A stretch of 64,000 nt of DNA. Source: Aromatoleum tolulyticum (lineage in GTDB: Bacteria; Pseudomonadota; Gammaproteobacteria; Burkholderiales; Rhodocyclaceae). Below, one piece after another: positions 39,627-53,602 of the stretch. The notes under the pieces were generated by a model. The model saw only the letters and a program-made list of their open reading frames with translations. It ran no database searches and had not been told where the DNA came from. Within the stretch, counting starts at the first letter, position 1. Each line of letters begins with the position of its first letter. The translations under genes were made by a program, and so were the position numbers. The stretch is taken from contig NZ_FTMD01000006.1 of the NCBI RefSeq assembly GCF_900156155.1, positions 248,001-312,000 of the forward strand, written 5' to 3'.

Positions 39627-40349
39627 TTACTTCGTGCCGACCAGTTCGATTTCCACGCGACGATCGGGCTGCAGGCACTCGATCAGTTTCTTGCGGCCCA
39701 GCTTGTCCGAGCAGTTCTTGCCGGTAATCGGCTGACGCTCGCCCTTGCCTTCGGTGTAGACGCGGTTGGCTTCGATGCCCTTGCTGACCAGGTAGGTCTT
39801 CACGGCGTTGGCACGGCGCTCGGACAGTTTCTGGTTGTAGGAGTCGGAGCCCAGGCGGTCGGTGTGTCCGACGGCGAGGATCACTTCGAGCTTGATGCCC
39901 TTGGCCTTGGCCGCGAGGTCGTCGAGCTTGGTCTTGCCTTCGGGCTTCAGCACGGCCTTGTCGAAGTCGAACAGGGCGTCGGCGGACAGCTTGACCTTGT
40001 CGGCGGTGGGCTTCGGCGTGGCTGCGGCGGGAGCCGGGGCTGCAGTCGGAGTAGCGGCGGGAGCCGGTGCGCACTTGTCCTTCGGCACGATGTCGCTGTC
40101 GCATTCGCAGCCGACCGGCAGTTGGCCGGCCATCGCGGTGGCGGCGGCTGCCGGGCTCCAGTAGCCGGTGCGCCAGCACAGGCCGGTACCGCTGCGGGCG
40201 ACGACGTTACGGCCGTCGATCAGGTAGGGGATTTCACCCTTGCCATCCACCACGACGTCTTTCACCTGCGCAAAGACAGTGGATGCGGAGAGGCCGATCG
40301 AGGCGATGGCGGCCAGTGCGAACATCTGCTTTTTGGTCTGTTTGGTCAT
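39627..40349 (-). CDS. OmpA-family outer membrane / peptidoglycan-binding protein
   Basis: A 240-residue exported protein. A signal peptide ends at about residue 25 (ASTVFAQ). A short Cys-containing domain (about 26-95) precedes an Ala/Pro/Thr-rich linker (96-125) and an OmpA C-terminal domain (130-238) with VILAVGHTDRLGSDSYNQKLSERRA. There is no eight-stranded barrel, so it resembles the short OmpA-like proteins abundant in betaproteobacteria and should link the outer membrane or periplasm to peptidoglycan. GAGGAAATT precedes the ATG at 40349. A good promoter and terminator frame it as a single gene. Confidence 0.9.
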   Translation of the reverse strand: MTKQTKKQMFALAAIASIGLSASTVFAQVKDVVVDGKGEIPYLIDGRNVVARSGTGLCWRTGYWSPAAAATAMAGQLPVGCECDSDIVPKDKCAPAPAATPTAAPAPAAATPKPTADKVKLSADALFDFDKAVLKPEGKTKLDDLAAKAKGIKLEVILAVGHTDRLGSDSYNQKLSERRANAVKTYLVSKGIEANRVYTEGKGERQPITGKNCSDKLGRKKLIECLQPDRRVEIELVGTK

Positions 40350-40375
40350 AATTTCCTCGTCGATTGGCAAGAGGA

Positions 40376-40403
40376 TGAATAGGGTAACGATTAAGCCTGC
40401 CAA
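40376..40403 (-). promoter_or_regulatory. Candidate promoter of the ompA-type gene
   Basis: On the minus strand TTGGCA (40398-40403) and TATTCA (40376-40381) are separated by 16 bases, with the -10 element 26 bases from the ATG. The -35 hexamer is strong; the -10 is weak. Confidence 0.4.
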
Positions 40404-40451
40404 GTCTGATGCGTGAATTTCCGCGACAGCAACTCGCAGCACATATCCAGT

Positions 40452-41771
40452 TCAGTTACTAAGCCTAGTTTGCCACAGCGCGGCAAACCCAAGCAATTCC
40501 GTGTCGTTTAATTGCAACACTGTATCCCCTTTATTTACGCGGATCTCGCCTGCAACCCATACGTGCGAGACGTGTTCGCGGCCCGCCACGTGCACCAGGT
40601 GGGATGCCGGGTTGAAGCACGGGCGGGTCTCGAACGTGTCCAGGGCGATCGCGCACAGGTCGGCGGCCTTTCCGGTCACGATGGAGCCGATACGGTCCCC
40701 CAGGCCAAGAGCCTGCGCACCGTTCAGGGTCGCCATGCGCAGTGCCGTGTGTGCGGGTACGGCCGTGGCGTCGAATGTCGATACCTTCGCCAGCAGGCTC
40801 GCGTGGCGGATTTCCTGGAAGAGATCGAGGCGGTTGTTGCTTGCGGCGCCATCGGTACCGAGGCCGGTGCGGATTTCCGCTGCCAACAGTCTTGCGACGG
40901 GGGCGATGCCGCTGGCAAGTTTCATGTTCGACGTGGGGCAGTGCGCGACGCTGCAGCGGTGGCGCTGCAGCAATTCGATGTCGGAGTCATCGAGATGGAC
41001 TGCATGCACGCCGATGAAGTTTTCGCCGAGCAGATCGAGTGCGGCAAGCCGCGCCAGCGGACGCTTGCCGTGTTGCGCGAGCGAGTCGGCGACCTCCTGT
41101 GCGGTCTCGTGAATGTGCATGTGAATCGGAATGTCGAGCTCCGCCGCGAGGGTTGCGATGCGCGCGAAGGTGGCGTCGGCGACGGTGTAGGGCGCATGCG
41201 GCGCGAGCGCGAAACCGATCAGCGGATGGCCGTTCCACGCGTCCCTTGCGGCAAGGCCCTTGCGCAGGTAGTCGTCGGCGTCGCTGGCATAGGGTGTCGG
41301 AAATTCGAGCGTCGTGAGGCCGATCACGGCGCGCATGCCGAGCAGGTCGAAGGCTTCTGCGGCGGCATGGGGGTGGAAGTACATCTCGTTGCAGGTGGTG
41401 ATGCCGCCACGCAGCATCTCGGCAATCGCCAGCAGGGTCCCCTCGCGGACGAAGGCACTCGAGACGTATTTGCCCTCGGCGGGCCAGATGGCCTCCTGCA
41501 GCCAGCGCATCAGTGGAAGGTCGTCGGCGATGCCGCGCATCAGGGCCATGGGGCTGTGCGCGTGGAGGTTCACCAGGCCCGGAATGAGTACGTGATCAGG
41601 CAGGCTGACGGTCCGGTCCGCCCGGTAGCGCGTGCGTGCGAGATCCTGGGGGAGCAGGTCGATGATCGTTCCGCCCCGGATTGCCACTGCGTGGTGTTCC
41701 AGGGTTACGTCCGCCGGTTCGACGGGAATGACCCAGCGTGCGTTGATCACGAGATCGGCGGGTTGGCTCAC
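40452..41771 (-). CDS. TRZ/ATZ-family hydrolase, methylthioadenosine/SAH deaminase-type
   Basis: A 439-residue amidohydrolase. The metal motif PGLVNLHAHSPMALMRG, the HMHIHET segment, HAVHLDD, and LGTDGAASNNRLDLFQE are those of the cytosine deaminase-like branch that includes 5'-methylthioadenosine/S-adenosylhomocysteine deaminases. It probably removes ammonia from such nucleosides and feeds salvage. The start is a GTG at 41771 preceded by CTGGAGA; the 50-residue extension to 41921 is Pro/Arg-rich and unsupported. It is the first gene left of gyrA, transcribed away from it. Confidence 0.88.
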   Translation of the reverse strand: MSQPADLVINARWVIPVEPADVTLEHHAVAIRGGTIIDLLPQDLARTRYRADRTVSLPDHVLIPGLVNLHAHSPMALMRGIADDLPLMRWLQEAIWPAEGKYVSSAFVREGTLLAIAEMLRGGITTCNEMYFHPHAAAEAFDLLGMRAVIGLTTLEFPTPYASDADDYLRKGLAARDAWNGHPLIGFALAPHAPYTVADATFARIATLAAELDIPIHMHIHETAQEVADSLAQHGKRPLARLAALDLLGENFIGVHAVHLDDSDIELLQRHRCSVAHCPTSNMKLASGIAPVARLLAAEIRTGLGTDGAASNNRLDLFQEIRHASLLAKVSTFDATAVPAHTALRMATLNGAQALGLGDRIGSIVTGKAADLCAIALDTFETRPCFNPASHLVHVAGREHVSHVWVAGEIRVNKGDTVLQLNDTELLGFAALWQTRLSN

Positions 41772-42028
41772 CGTGCAGTCTCCAGGATTGGTCGGGAAGG
41801 GGCGTTGCCCGCGCGCCGGCCGGGCCGGGGGGGGGCAGGTGCATCGTGGATGGCGGGGACCCCGCGGGTGCGGGGCTTTGTCGGGCGGCTGTACGCCTTG
41901 TCGCGCTTCAAATTTAAGCACATGGGTCCGGGGGCGACAATCGCGCTCCCGGACGCGGCGGGCGGCAAGAACGGTCGGCGTGTTAAGATCTAACGTTTTT
42001 ACCCCGCCGTTTTTGCCGTCGCCGCCAA
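41772..42028. promoter_or_regulatory. Divergent intergenic region before gyrA
   Basis: A 257-base spacer carrying the control signals of gyrA (right) and the amidohydrolase gene (left). It includes an AT-richer patch, AAATTTAAGC at 41910-41919, and GTTAAGATCTAAC at 41982-41994, a near-palindrome just before gyrA. No clear paired promoter hexamers or operators were found. Confidence 0.3.
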
Positions 42029-44641
<2,613 letters not shown>

Positions 44642-44666
44642 GACGTGCACAAGGAGTGACTGGATC

Positions 44667-45764
44667 ATGACCCGGGTGTTCAATTTCAGTGCCGGACCGG
44701 CGGCCCTGCCGGAGCCGGTGTTGCGCCAGGCTGCCGAGGAGATGCTCGACTGGCACGGTGCCGGCTGCGGCGTGATGGAAATGAGCCATCGCGGCAGGGA
44801 GTTCATGTCGATCATCGAACAGGCCGAAGCGGACCTGCGCGAGCTGATGGCGATTCCGCAGAACTATCGCGTGCTGTTCCTGCAGGGCGGTGCAACGCAG
44901 CAGTTCGCGCAGATTCCGATGAACTTGCTGGGGAGCGGTTCGGCGGATTACCTCGTGACCGGCACTTGGTCGAAGAAGGCGTTCAAGGAGGCGCAACGCC
45001 TCGCCGGGCCGCTTGGCGGCACGGTGCGCCTGGTTGGCAGCACCGAAGCGGAGGGGTTCACGCGCGCCTTGCGCGCGGATGAGTTTGCGCTGGACCCGCA
45101 GGCCACCTATGTGCATTTGTGCACCAATGAGACGATCCACGGTGTCGAGGTCGGAGACGACGGTCTGCCGCCGGCTGTGGCGCCGCTCGTGGCCGACATG
45201 TCCTCGCATATCCTGTCGCGGCCGACCGACGTCAGCCGTTACGGCCTGATCTACGCCGGCGCGCAGAAGAACATCGGCCCCTCCGGGCTGATCATCGTGA
45301 TCGTGCGCGAGGATCTGCTGGGCCGCGCGCACCCGCTGACGCCGACCGTGATGGACTACAAGGTCATGGCGGACAACGGTTCGATGCTGAACACGCCGCC
45401 GACTTACGGCATCTACGTCGCCGGACTCGTGTTCCGGTGGCTGAAGGCCCAGGGGGGGCTTGCGGCGATGGAGAAGCGCAACATCGAGAAGGCGACGCTG
45501 CTATACAACTTCATCGACGCCAGCGGTTTCTATCGCAATACCGTCGAAGTCGGCAGCCGTTCGCGCATGAACATTCCGTTCCTGCTGCAGGATGACGCGC
45601 TGAACGAAGCATTCCTTGCCGGCGCGAACGCGGCTGGGCTCACGCAGCTGAAGGGGCACAAGTCCGTCGGCGGCATGCGTGCCTCGATCTACAACGCGAT
45701 GCCGATCGAAGGCGTGAGGGCATTGGTGGACTACATGCGCGACTTTGCCGCGCAACATGGTTGA
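44667..45764 (+). CDS. serC: Phosphoserine aminotransferase
   Basis: A 365-residue class V aminotransferase. [14 protein letters not shown] opens the protein as in SerC; the PLP lysine is in [13 protein letters not shown], and the C-terminal [13 protein letters not shown] matches the family. It makes 3-phosphoserine from 3-phosphohydroxypyruvate and also acts in pyridoxine synthesis. AAGGAG stands before the ATG at 44667. It is followed by pheA, the common betaproteobacterial order. Confidence 0.96.
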   Translation: MTRVFNFSAGPAALPEPVLRQAAEEMLDWHGAGCGVMEMSHRGREFMSIIEQAEADLRELMAIPQNYRVLFLQGGATQQFAQIPMNLLGSGSADYLVTGTWSKKAFKEAQRLAGPLGGTVRLVGSTEAEGFTRALRADEFALDPQATYVHLCTNETIHGVEVGDDGLPPAVAPLVADMSSHILSRPTDVSRYGLIYAGAQKNIGPSGLIIVIVREDLLGRAHPLTPTVMDYKVMADNGSMLNTPPTYGIYVAGLVFRWLKAQGGLAAMEKRNIEKATLLYNFIDASGFYRNTVEVGSRSRMNIPFLLQDDALNEAFLAGANAAGLTQLKGHKSVGGMRASIYNAMPIEGVRALVDYMRDFAAQHG

Positions 45765-45805
45765 AACGGCTTGAGCTGCCCCGATGGGGGGGTGAAGAGG
45801 CGAGC

Positions 45806-46870
45806 ATGAGCGACGAACTGCAGAATCTCAGAAACAACATCGACCGGCTCGACGAGGAGATCCTTGCGCGTCTTGCGGAGCGTGCGCGCAGCGCGCAGCG
45901 CATCGGCGAGATCAAGCAGGGCAATCTGTATCGTCCCGAGCGCGAGGCGCAGGTGCTGCGACGCCTCGCCGCCGCGAACCCGGGGCCCTTGCCCGATCAG
46001 GCGGTGCAGCGGATCTTCCGCGAAATAATGTCTGCCTGCCTCGCGCTGGAGCATCCGACCAAGGTCGCCTATCTCGGACCCGCCGGCACTTTCTCCGAGA
46101 GTGCCGCGCGCAAGCATTTCGGCGGCGCCGCGGCGCTGATGCCGACCGCCGCGATCGACGACGTGTTCCGCGCGGTGGAGGCGGGGAATGCCGATTATGG
46201 TGTCGTGCCCGTCGAGAATTCGACCGAGGGCGCCGTCGGCGGAGCACTCGACCTGCTGCTCGCGAATCCGCTGAAGATTTGCGGCGAAGTGAATCTGCGC
46301 ATCCATCAGCACCTGCTGTCGAAGTCTGAAGGCATTGGTGCGGCGAAACGGCTGTATTCCCACGCCCAGTCGCTCGCGCAGTGCCATGAGTGGCTCAACC
46401 GCAATCTTGCGGATCTGTCGCGTGTTCCCGTGGCGAGCAACGCCGAGGCTGCGCGCATGGCCTCCGAGGATCCCGAGTCGTGCGCGATCGCCGGCGAGGC
46501 CGCAGCAGAGTTGTACGGACTCAACGTGCTGGCGGCGAACATCGAGGACGACCCCAACAATACAACGCGTTTCGTCGTGATCGGCGATCACGACGCGGGC
46601 CCGTCCGGGTGCGACAAGACCTCGCTCGTGTGTTCCGCGCTGAACCGCCCCGGGGCGATGCATGCATTGCTCGAGCCGCTCGCGCGGCACGGCGTCGACA
46701 TGACCAAGCTGCAGTCGCGCCCGGCGCGCGGCGGGCTGTGGGAGTACGTGTTCTACGTCGATATCGACGGCCATCGCGAAGATACGAACGTCGCGGCGGC
46801 GCTGCAGGAACTCAACGAGCGGGCCGCATTCGTCAAGATACTGGGGTCCTATCCGGTGGCCGCGATCTGA
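45806..46870 (+). CDS. pheA: Bifunctional chorismate mutase / prephenate dehydratase (P-protein)
   Basis: A 354-residue protein. Residues 1-85 are an AroQ-type chorismate mutase (LQNLRNNIDRLDEEILARL), 88-270 the dehydratase (VAYLGPAGTFSE, VPVENSTEGAVGG, NTTRFVVIG) and 275-350 an ACT domain (ALNRPGAMHALLEPLA) for phenylalanine feedback. It converts chorismate to phenylpyruvate. The ATG at 45806 (MSDELQN) has GAAGAGG before it; a 15-residue upstream extension is not conserved. Confidence 0.96.
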   Translation: MSDELQNLRNNIDRLDEEILARLAERARSAQRIGEIKQGNLYRPEREAQVLRRLAAANPGPLPDQAVQRIFREIMSACLALEHPTKVAYLGPAGTFSESAARKHFGGAAALMPTAAIDDVFRAVEAGNADYGVVPVENSTEGAVGGALDLLLANPLKICGEVNLRIHQHLLSKSEGIGAAKRLYSHAQSLAQCHEWLNRNLADLSRVPVASNAEAARMASEDPESCAIAGEAAAELYGLNVLAANIEDDPNNTTRFVVIGDHDAGPSGCDKTSLVCSALNRPGAMHALLEPLARHGVDMTKLQSRPARGGLWEYVFYVDIDGHREDTNVAAALQELNERAAFVKILGSYPVAAI

Positions 46871-46982
46871 GGCGTCACCGCAGGCGCGAGGCGGGCAGTA
46901 TGCGTGCCGGTCGTCCGGCGGGCGCGCTCCTGTCTCGTCGGCAAGGGATGGATGAGGGACGCGGGTCCCCGGAGTTTCGTGC

Positions 46983-47885
46983 ATGGGTGTGATCGACAAG
47001 CTGGTGGTGTGCGGCGTCGGCCTGATCGGAGGCTCTTTCGCGCTGGCGTTGCGGCGCGCCGGGATGGTGCGGCGCGTTGTCGGTATCGGGCGCAGCAAGG
47101 AGTCGCTGGCGCGTGCGGTGGAACTGGGCGTGATCGACGAGGCGAGTGCGGACTGGGCGTCGGCGCTCGACGGTGCCGATTTCGTGCTGCTCGCTCCGCC
47201 GGTGGGGCAGATGGACGCGGTCATGGCGGCCATGGCGCCCCATCTGGCGCCGGGCACGGTGGTGACCGACGCGGGCAGTACCAAGCGCGACGTGATCGAG
47301 GCGACCTATCGCCATCTTGGCGGACATCTGGCGTACACGGTGCCGGGGCATCCCATCGCCGGTGCCGAGAAGAGCGGCGTCGATGCGGCTTTCGCGAGCC
47401 TGTATGAGGGGCGGCGCGTCGTCGTCACGCCGTTGCCGGAGAACGAGCCCGCGGCCATTCTGCGCGTCCGCGAGGCCTGGGAAGCCTGCGGCGCCGTGAT
47501 CCACGAGATGCCGCCGCAGGAGCACGACCGGGTCTTCGCCGCGGTCAGCCACCTGCCGCATCTGCTCGCGTTCGGTCTTGTGCATGACCTCGCGGGGCGG
47601 GCCAATGCCGAGCAGCTGTTCAGCTTCGCTGCCGGCGGATTCCGCGACTTCACCCGCATCGCGGCGAGCCACCCCGAGATGTGGCGCGACATCTGCATCG
47701 CAAACCGCCAGGCGCTGCTCGCCGAACTGGATCAGTATCTTGCCGAGCTGGCCTACATGCGCGCCCTGCTCCTGTCGGGCGATGCGGCCCGGCTCGAACA
47801 GCTCTTCAGCGAGGCTCGCCACGCGCGCAACGAGTGGGGCGAGCAGTTCGCCAATTCCGCCAACCCAGCTTCAAGGTCGGAGTGA
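46983..47885 (+). CDS. tyrA: Prephenate dehydrogenase
   Basis: A 300-residue NAD(P)-dependent enzyme with an N-terminal Rossmann motif ([15 protein letters not shown]) and the active-site segment [16 protein letters not shown]. There is no fused chorismate mutase or ACT domain. It converts prephenate (or arogenate in some relatives) to the tyrosine precursor. GGAG precedes the start. In many betaproteobacteria a hisC gene separates pheA from tyrA; here there are only 112 non-coding bases. Its stop TGA overlaps an in-frame GTG of the next gene. Confidence 0.95.
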   Translation: MGVIDKLVVCGVGLIGGSFALALRRAGMVRRVVGIGRSKESLARAVELGVIDEASADWASALDGADFVLLAPPVGQMDAVMAAMAPHLAPGTVVTDAGSTKRDVIEATYRHLGGHLAYTVPGHPIAGAEKSGVDAAFASLYEGRRVVVTPLPENEPAAILRVREAWEACGAVIHEMPPQEHDRVFAAVSHLPHLLAFGLVHDLAGRANAEQLFSFAAGGFRDFTRIAASHPEMWRDICIANRQALLAELDQYLAELAYMRALLLSGDAARLEQLFSEARHARNEWGEQFANSANPASRSE

Positions 47886-47887
47886 CC

Positions 47888-49822
47888 ATGGATTTTCTTG
47901 ATTTGCCGCCGCTGCTCGGTGCGAGCGGGCGCGTTCGTCTGCCCGGGTCCAAGAGCATCTCGAACCGTACGCTCCTGCTGGCGGCGCTGGCCGAGGGCGA
48001 AACCGATATCCGCGACCTGCTTGCGTCGGACGACGTGGAGCGCATGCTCGAGGCGCTGCGGGCGCTTGGCGTCGAATGGACGCGCGACGGCGAGAGCGAC
48101 AACTATCGCGTGCGCGGCGTCGGTGGCCCCTTCCCGGTGAAGGCCGCCGACCTGTTCCTCGGTAATGCAGGGACCGCGTTCCGGCCGTTGACGGCCGCGC
48201 TGGCGCTGTCGGGGGGCGAGTACCGGCTGTCGGGTGTTCCGCGCATGCACGAACGCCCGATCGGCGACCTCGTGGATGGCCTGCGCCAGATCGGCGCCGA
48301 TATCTGCTACACCGGCAATGATGGTTTCCCGCCGCTGCACATTCGTCCGGCTGCGATCCGCTCGGGCGGTGTGGTGCGCGTGCGCGGCGACGTGTCGAGC
48401 CAGTTCCTGACGGCCCTGCTGATGGCGCTGCCGCTCACCGGCGTCGCGACCACGGTCGAGGTTGTGGGCGAGCTCATCTCGAAGCCCTACATCGGCATCA
48501 CGCTCGACCTGATGGCGCGCTTCGGCGTAGTCGTTCAGCGCGAGGGCTGGGAGCGCTTCACGATGCCGGGCGGTGTCCGCTATCGCACTCCGGGCGTCGT
48601 CTTCGTCGAAGGGGATGCCTCGTCGGCCTCGTATTTCCTCGCGGCCGGGGCGATCGGCGGCGGGCCGGTGCGCGTCGAGGGGGTCGGGCGCAGCAGCATC
48701 CAGGGGGACGTGCGGTTCGCGGAGGCCCTCAGGCAGCTCGGCGCCCGCATCGACATGGGCGACAACTGGATCGAGGCGCGTGCGCCCGAGGGGAGGCGCC
48801 TGAAGGCCTTCGATCTCGACCTCAACCACATCCCCGATGCGGCGATGACGCTCGCCGTTACCGCCCTTTTTGCCGACGGTCCGTGCCGCCTGCGCAACAT
48901 CGCAAGCTGGCGGGTCAAGGAGACCGACCGCATCGCGGCGATGGCGAACGAACTGCGCAAGGTCGGTGCCGCGGTCAAGGAGGGCGCGGACTACCTGTGC
49001 GTGACACCTCCCGCGCGGCTCGTCCCCGCGGCGATCGACACCTATGACGACCATCGCATGGCGATGTGCTTCTCGCTCGTGTCGCTGGGCGATTGTCGCG
49101 TGCGGATCAACGATCCGAAGTGCGTCAACAAGACCTTTCCGACCTACTTCGAGCGCTTTGGCGAGGTCACTCGCCCGGTGCCGGTCGTTGCGATCGACGG
49201 GCCCTCGGCTTCCGGCAAGGGCACCGTCGCGGCACGGGTGGCCGAAGCGCTGGGCTATCACTGCCTCGACAGCGGTTCCCTGTATCGCCTCGTTGCCCTT
49301 GCCGCGATGCGGGCGGGGGTGTCCTTCGACGACGAGCCCGGGCTTGCGCGACTGGCAGCGACGTTGCCGGCACGCTTCGCCGAGGGGCGTGTGTTCCTCG
49401 GCGAGGAAGATGTGACGGATGCGATCCGCACCGAGGAAGCCTCGGTCGGTGCTTCGAAGGTGGCGGTGCTGGCGGAGGTACGTGCCGCCCTGCTCGATCG
49501 CCAACGTGAATATCGTCACGCGCCCGGCCTGGTTGCCGAGGGGCGGGACATGGGGTCCGTGGTCTTTCCCGATGCCGGTACCAAGATCTTCCTGACCGCC
49601 ACTGCGCAGGCACGCGCCACACGCCGCTATAAGCAGTTGATCGAAAAGGGAATGGCTGCTAACATGAAAAGTCTTCTAAAGGATCTTCAGGATCGGGATG
49701 CGCGCGATGCCGCCCGACCCGTGGCGCCCCTGCAGAAGCTGCCGGATGCGGCGCTCCTCGACACCACCGAAATGGACGTCGAGCAGGCCGTCGGCTTTGT
49801 GCTTGACCGGGTTCGTTCCTGA
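47888..49822 (+). CDS. aroA-cmk: Fused EPSP synthase / cytidylate kinase
   Basis: A 644-residue two-enzyme chain. Residues 1 to about 430 are 3-phosphoshikimate 1-carboxyvinyltransferase: [29 protein letters not shown], and [10 protein letters not shown]. Residues from about 433 are CMP kinase with P-loop [11 protein letters not shown] (from 436) and the C-terminal [14 protein letters not shown] segment. The two reactions, shikimate pathway step six and CMP phosphorylation, are unrelated, and neighbouring separate aroA and cmk genes are common in other betaproteobacteria. There is no stop or frameshift at the junction. The ATG at 47888 is used; a GTG at 47882 overlapping tyrA is possible. Confidence 0.95.
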   Translation: MDFLDLPPLLGASGRVRLPGSKSISNRTLLLAALAEGETDIRDLLASDDVERMLEALRALGVEWTRDGESDNYRVRGVGGPFPVKAADLFLGNAGTAFRPLTAALALSGGEYRLSGVPRMHERPIGDLVDGLRQIGADICYTGNDGFPPLHIRPAAIRSGGVVRVRGDVSSQFLTALLMALPLTGVATTVEVVGELISKPYIGITLDLMARFGVVVQREGWERFTMPGGVRYRTPGVVFVEGDASSASYFLAAGAIGGGPVRVEGVGRSSIQGDVRFAEALRQLGARIDMGDNWIEARAPEGRRLKAFDLDLNHIPDAAMTLAVTALFADGPCRLRNIASWRVKETDRIAAMANELRKVGAAVKEGADYLCVTPPARLVPAAIDTYDDHRMAMCFSLVSLGDCRVRINDPKCVNKTFPTYFERFGEVTRPVPVVAIDGPSASGKGTVAARVAEALGYHCLDSGSLYRLVALAAMRAGVSFDDEPGLARLAATLPARFAEGRVFLGEEDVTDAIRTEEASVGASKVAVLAEVRAALLDRQREYRHAPGLVAEGRDMGSVVFPDAGTKIFLTATAQARATRRYKQLIEKGMAANMKSLLKDLQDRDARDAARPVAPLQKLPDAALLDTTEMDVEQAVGFVLDRVRS

Positions 49823-49933
49823 TGGGGCGTTTCCGCTGAAGGTGGGTCGCCGGCTCCGGATTCCGGGGCGATCCGTTCTTTTCAATCTACCGCTGGTGGC
49901 CGCTTTCGGGCGGCTTTTGGATTTCAACTCCTT

Positions 49934-51640
<1,707 letters not shown>

Positions 51641-51652
51641 ATCTGATCGGTC

Positions 51653-51937
51653 ATGACCAAATCGGAGCTGATTGCGAGGCTCGCGGCGCGTTTTCCGCAG
51701 CTCGTCGCAAAGGATGCCGATTACGCGGTCAAGATGGTGATCGATGCGATGTCCGATGCGCTTGCGCGCGGGGATCGCATCGAGATCCGCGGGTTTGGCA
51801 GCTTTGCGTTGAATTACCGCCCGCCGCGTGTCGGGCGTAATCCGAAATCGGGTGACAAGGTGCACGTGCCCGAAAAGTACGTGCCCCATTTCAAGGCAGG
51901 CAAGGAACTGCGCGAACGCGTGGATATCGCGGGTTGA
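51653..51937 (+). CDS. ihfB: Integration host factor subunit beta
   Basis: A 94-residue DNA-bending protein of the HU/IHF family. The N-terminal helices ([19 protein letters not shown]) and the arm with [20 protein letters not shown] identify the beta subunit. With IhfA it bends DNA at specific sites. It lies 12 bases after rpsA and ends at a strong terminator. Confidence 0.97.
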   Translation: MTKSELIARLAARFPQLVAKDADYAVKMVIDAMSDALARGDRIEIRGFGSFALNYRPPRVGRNPKSGDKVHVPEKYVPHFKAGKELRERVDIAG

Positions 51938-51973
51938 GCGTGCAGTTCCAGCATTTGCCTCGTGATCGACAGG

Positions 51974-52001
51974 GAAGGCGGCGTGAGCCGCCTTCTTTTT
52001 T
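51974..52001 (+). terminator. Rho-independent terminator of rpsA-ihfB
   Basis: GAAGGCGGC and GCCGCCTTC pair around GTGA and are followed by six T residues, 36 bases after the ihfB stop. Confidence 0.92.
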
Positions 52002-52029
52002 GTCATTTGCTCGGGGATAATTCAGACCC

Positions 52030-52347
52030 ATGCGTATCCTGATGTGGTTCTTCCGTCTCCTGCTGTTCTTCCTGCTGTTCGGTTTCGCAGTGAAGAACGA
52101 TCATCTGGTTGGCCTCCAGTTCTTCTTCGGAAGTGCCTGGCAGTTGCCGCTCGTTTTCGTGATCCTGGTCTCCTTCACTGCCGGGGCGCTGCTGGGGGTG
52201 ACGGCCACCTTCGGCTCGCTGCTGCGCCAGCGGCGCGAGATCGGCCGCCTGCGCCGCCAACTCGCCCGCGCCGAACGTGACCGGCAGGCCGCCCCGGGCG
52301 TGACGGCCCCGCCGGCCCCTGAGATGCAGGCACCGGAAACCTTCTGA
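52030..52347 (+). CDS. lapA: LapA-family (DUF1049) membrane protein
   Basis: A 105-residue protein with two membrane helices (about 5-22 and 38-62) and a basic cytoplasmic tail (RQRREIGRLRRQLARAERDRQ). In E. coli LapA works with LapB in lipopolysaccharide assembly. It is five bases from lapB and downstream of ihfB, which matches the usual gene order. Confidence 0.88.
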   Translation: MRILMWFFRLLLFFLLFGFAVKNDHLVGLQFFFGSAWQLPLVFVILVSFTAGALLGVTATFGSLLRQRREIGRLRRQLARAERDRQAAPGVTAPPAPEMQAPETF

Positions 52348-52352
52348 CTCCG

Positions 52353-53528
52353 ATGGACATTGAACTTTGGTGGTTTCTCGCCCTGCCGCTGTTTTTCGCG
52401 CTGGGCTGGCTGGCTGCGCGCATCGACATCCGCCAGGTCGTCCATGAGTCGCGCGCGCTGCCGCGTTCCTATCTCTCGGGCCTGAATTTCCTGCTCAACG
52501 AGCAGCAGGACAAGGCGATCGACGCCTTCATCGAGGCGGTCAAGATCGATCCGCAGACGATCGAACTGCACTTTGCGCTCGGCAGCCTGTTCCGGCGGCG
52601 GGGCGAGACCGACCGCGCCATCCGCATGCACCAGAATCTGGTCGATCGCGAGGATCTGTCGGAGGAGCAGCGCCTTCAGGCGATGGGCGAACTGGGGCAG
52701 GACTATCTCAAGGCCGGTCTGCTCGATCGCGCGGAGGCGGTGTTCGCGCAGCTGCGCGACTCCCGGCTCAACGACGTTGCCATGCGCTATCTGCTGGAGA
52801 TCTACCAGCAGGAGAAAGACTGGGCGAAGGCCGTCGAGGCGGCCAAGGCGCTGCCGGATCACGAGAGCGTGATGTGGCGCAAGGAGGTGGCGAACTTCTA
52901 TTGCGAGCTGGCGACCTCGGCTCTCGCGAGTTCGAAGTACGACGAAACGCAGAAGTATCTCGACGAGGCCTTCTCGATCAACCGGCGTTGCGTGCGGGCG
53001 AGTCTGGTCCAGGGCGATCTGCTTGCGGCGCATGCTCGCTATGAGGAGGCGATCGACGTGTGGAAGCGCGTCGAGAGCCAGGATCCAATCTATCTGGCGC
53101 TGGTCGCGGAGCGTGTGATGGATGCGCACGCAAAGCTGGGCCGTATCGAGCAGGGGCAGACGCTGTTGCGCTCGTGGCTCGAGCGGCATGCCTCGCTGGA
53201 TCTCCTCGACGAAGTCTTCCACTGGGAACTGGAAAAGGAAGGTTCGCGCGCCGCGTATGACCTGGTGCGCGAGGAGTTGCGGCGCAACCCGACGCTGCTG
53301 GGTCTCGACAAGCTGCTCGAGGCCGCGCTGCTGCATGCGCCTTCGGAGCAGCGCGGCGACATCGAGATGGTGAAGCAGCTCATCCACGGCCATACGCGCC
53401 GGGTGGCGCGCTACCGCTGCGCCGAATGCGGTTTCAAGGCGCGGCAGTTCCAGTGGCGCTGTCCCGCCTGCGGCGGCTGGGAGACCTATCCGCCGCGGCG
53501 TACCGAAGAGTACGATCTGGCGCCGTGA
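52353..53528 (+). CDS. lapB: Lipopolysaccharide assembly protein B
   Basis: A 391-residue protein. An N-terminal membrane helix (about 3-20) is followed by TPR repeats (about 45-340) and a rubredoxin-like zinc ribbon at the C-terminus (RCAECGFKARQ and RCPACGGWET, two CxxC pairs). In E. coli LapB (YciM) controls LpxC turnover through FtsH. The protein is coupled with lapA here. Length and domain order match the family. Confidence 0.93.
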   Translation: MDIELWWFLALPLFFALGWLAARIDIRQVVHESRALPRSYLSGLNFLLNEQQDKAIDAFIEAVKIDPQTIELHFALGSLFRRRGETDRAIRMHQNLVDREDLSEEQRLQAMGELGQDYLKAGLLDRAEAVFAQLRDSRLNDVAMRYLLEIYQQEKDWAKAVEAAKALPDHESVMWRKEVANFYCELATSALASSKYDETQKYLDEAFSINRRCVRASLVQGDLLAAHARYEEAIDVWKRVESQDPIYLALVAERVMDAHAKLGRIEQGQTLLRSWLERHASLDLLDEVFHWELEKEGSRAAYDLVREELRRNPTLLGLDKLLEAALLHAPSEQRGDIEMVKQLIHGHTRRVARYRCAECGFKARQFQWRCPACGGWETYPPRRTEEYDLAP

Positions 53529-53554
53529 GCGTCACGCACTGATCCCGGTTTCCG

Positions 53555-53581
53555 GCGGTTCGCAGCTTGCGGGCCGCTTTT
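53555..53581 (+). terminator. Likely terminator after lapB
   Basis: GCGGTTCGCA and TGCGGGCCGC pair with two G-U wobbles around a three-base loop and are followed by TTTTCATTT, 26 bases after lapB. Confidence 0.65.
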
Positions 53582-53602
53582 CATTTCGAGTGGGGTAGAT
53601 TC

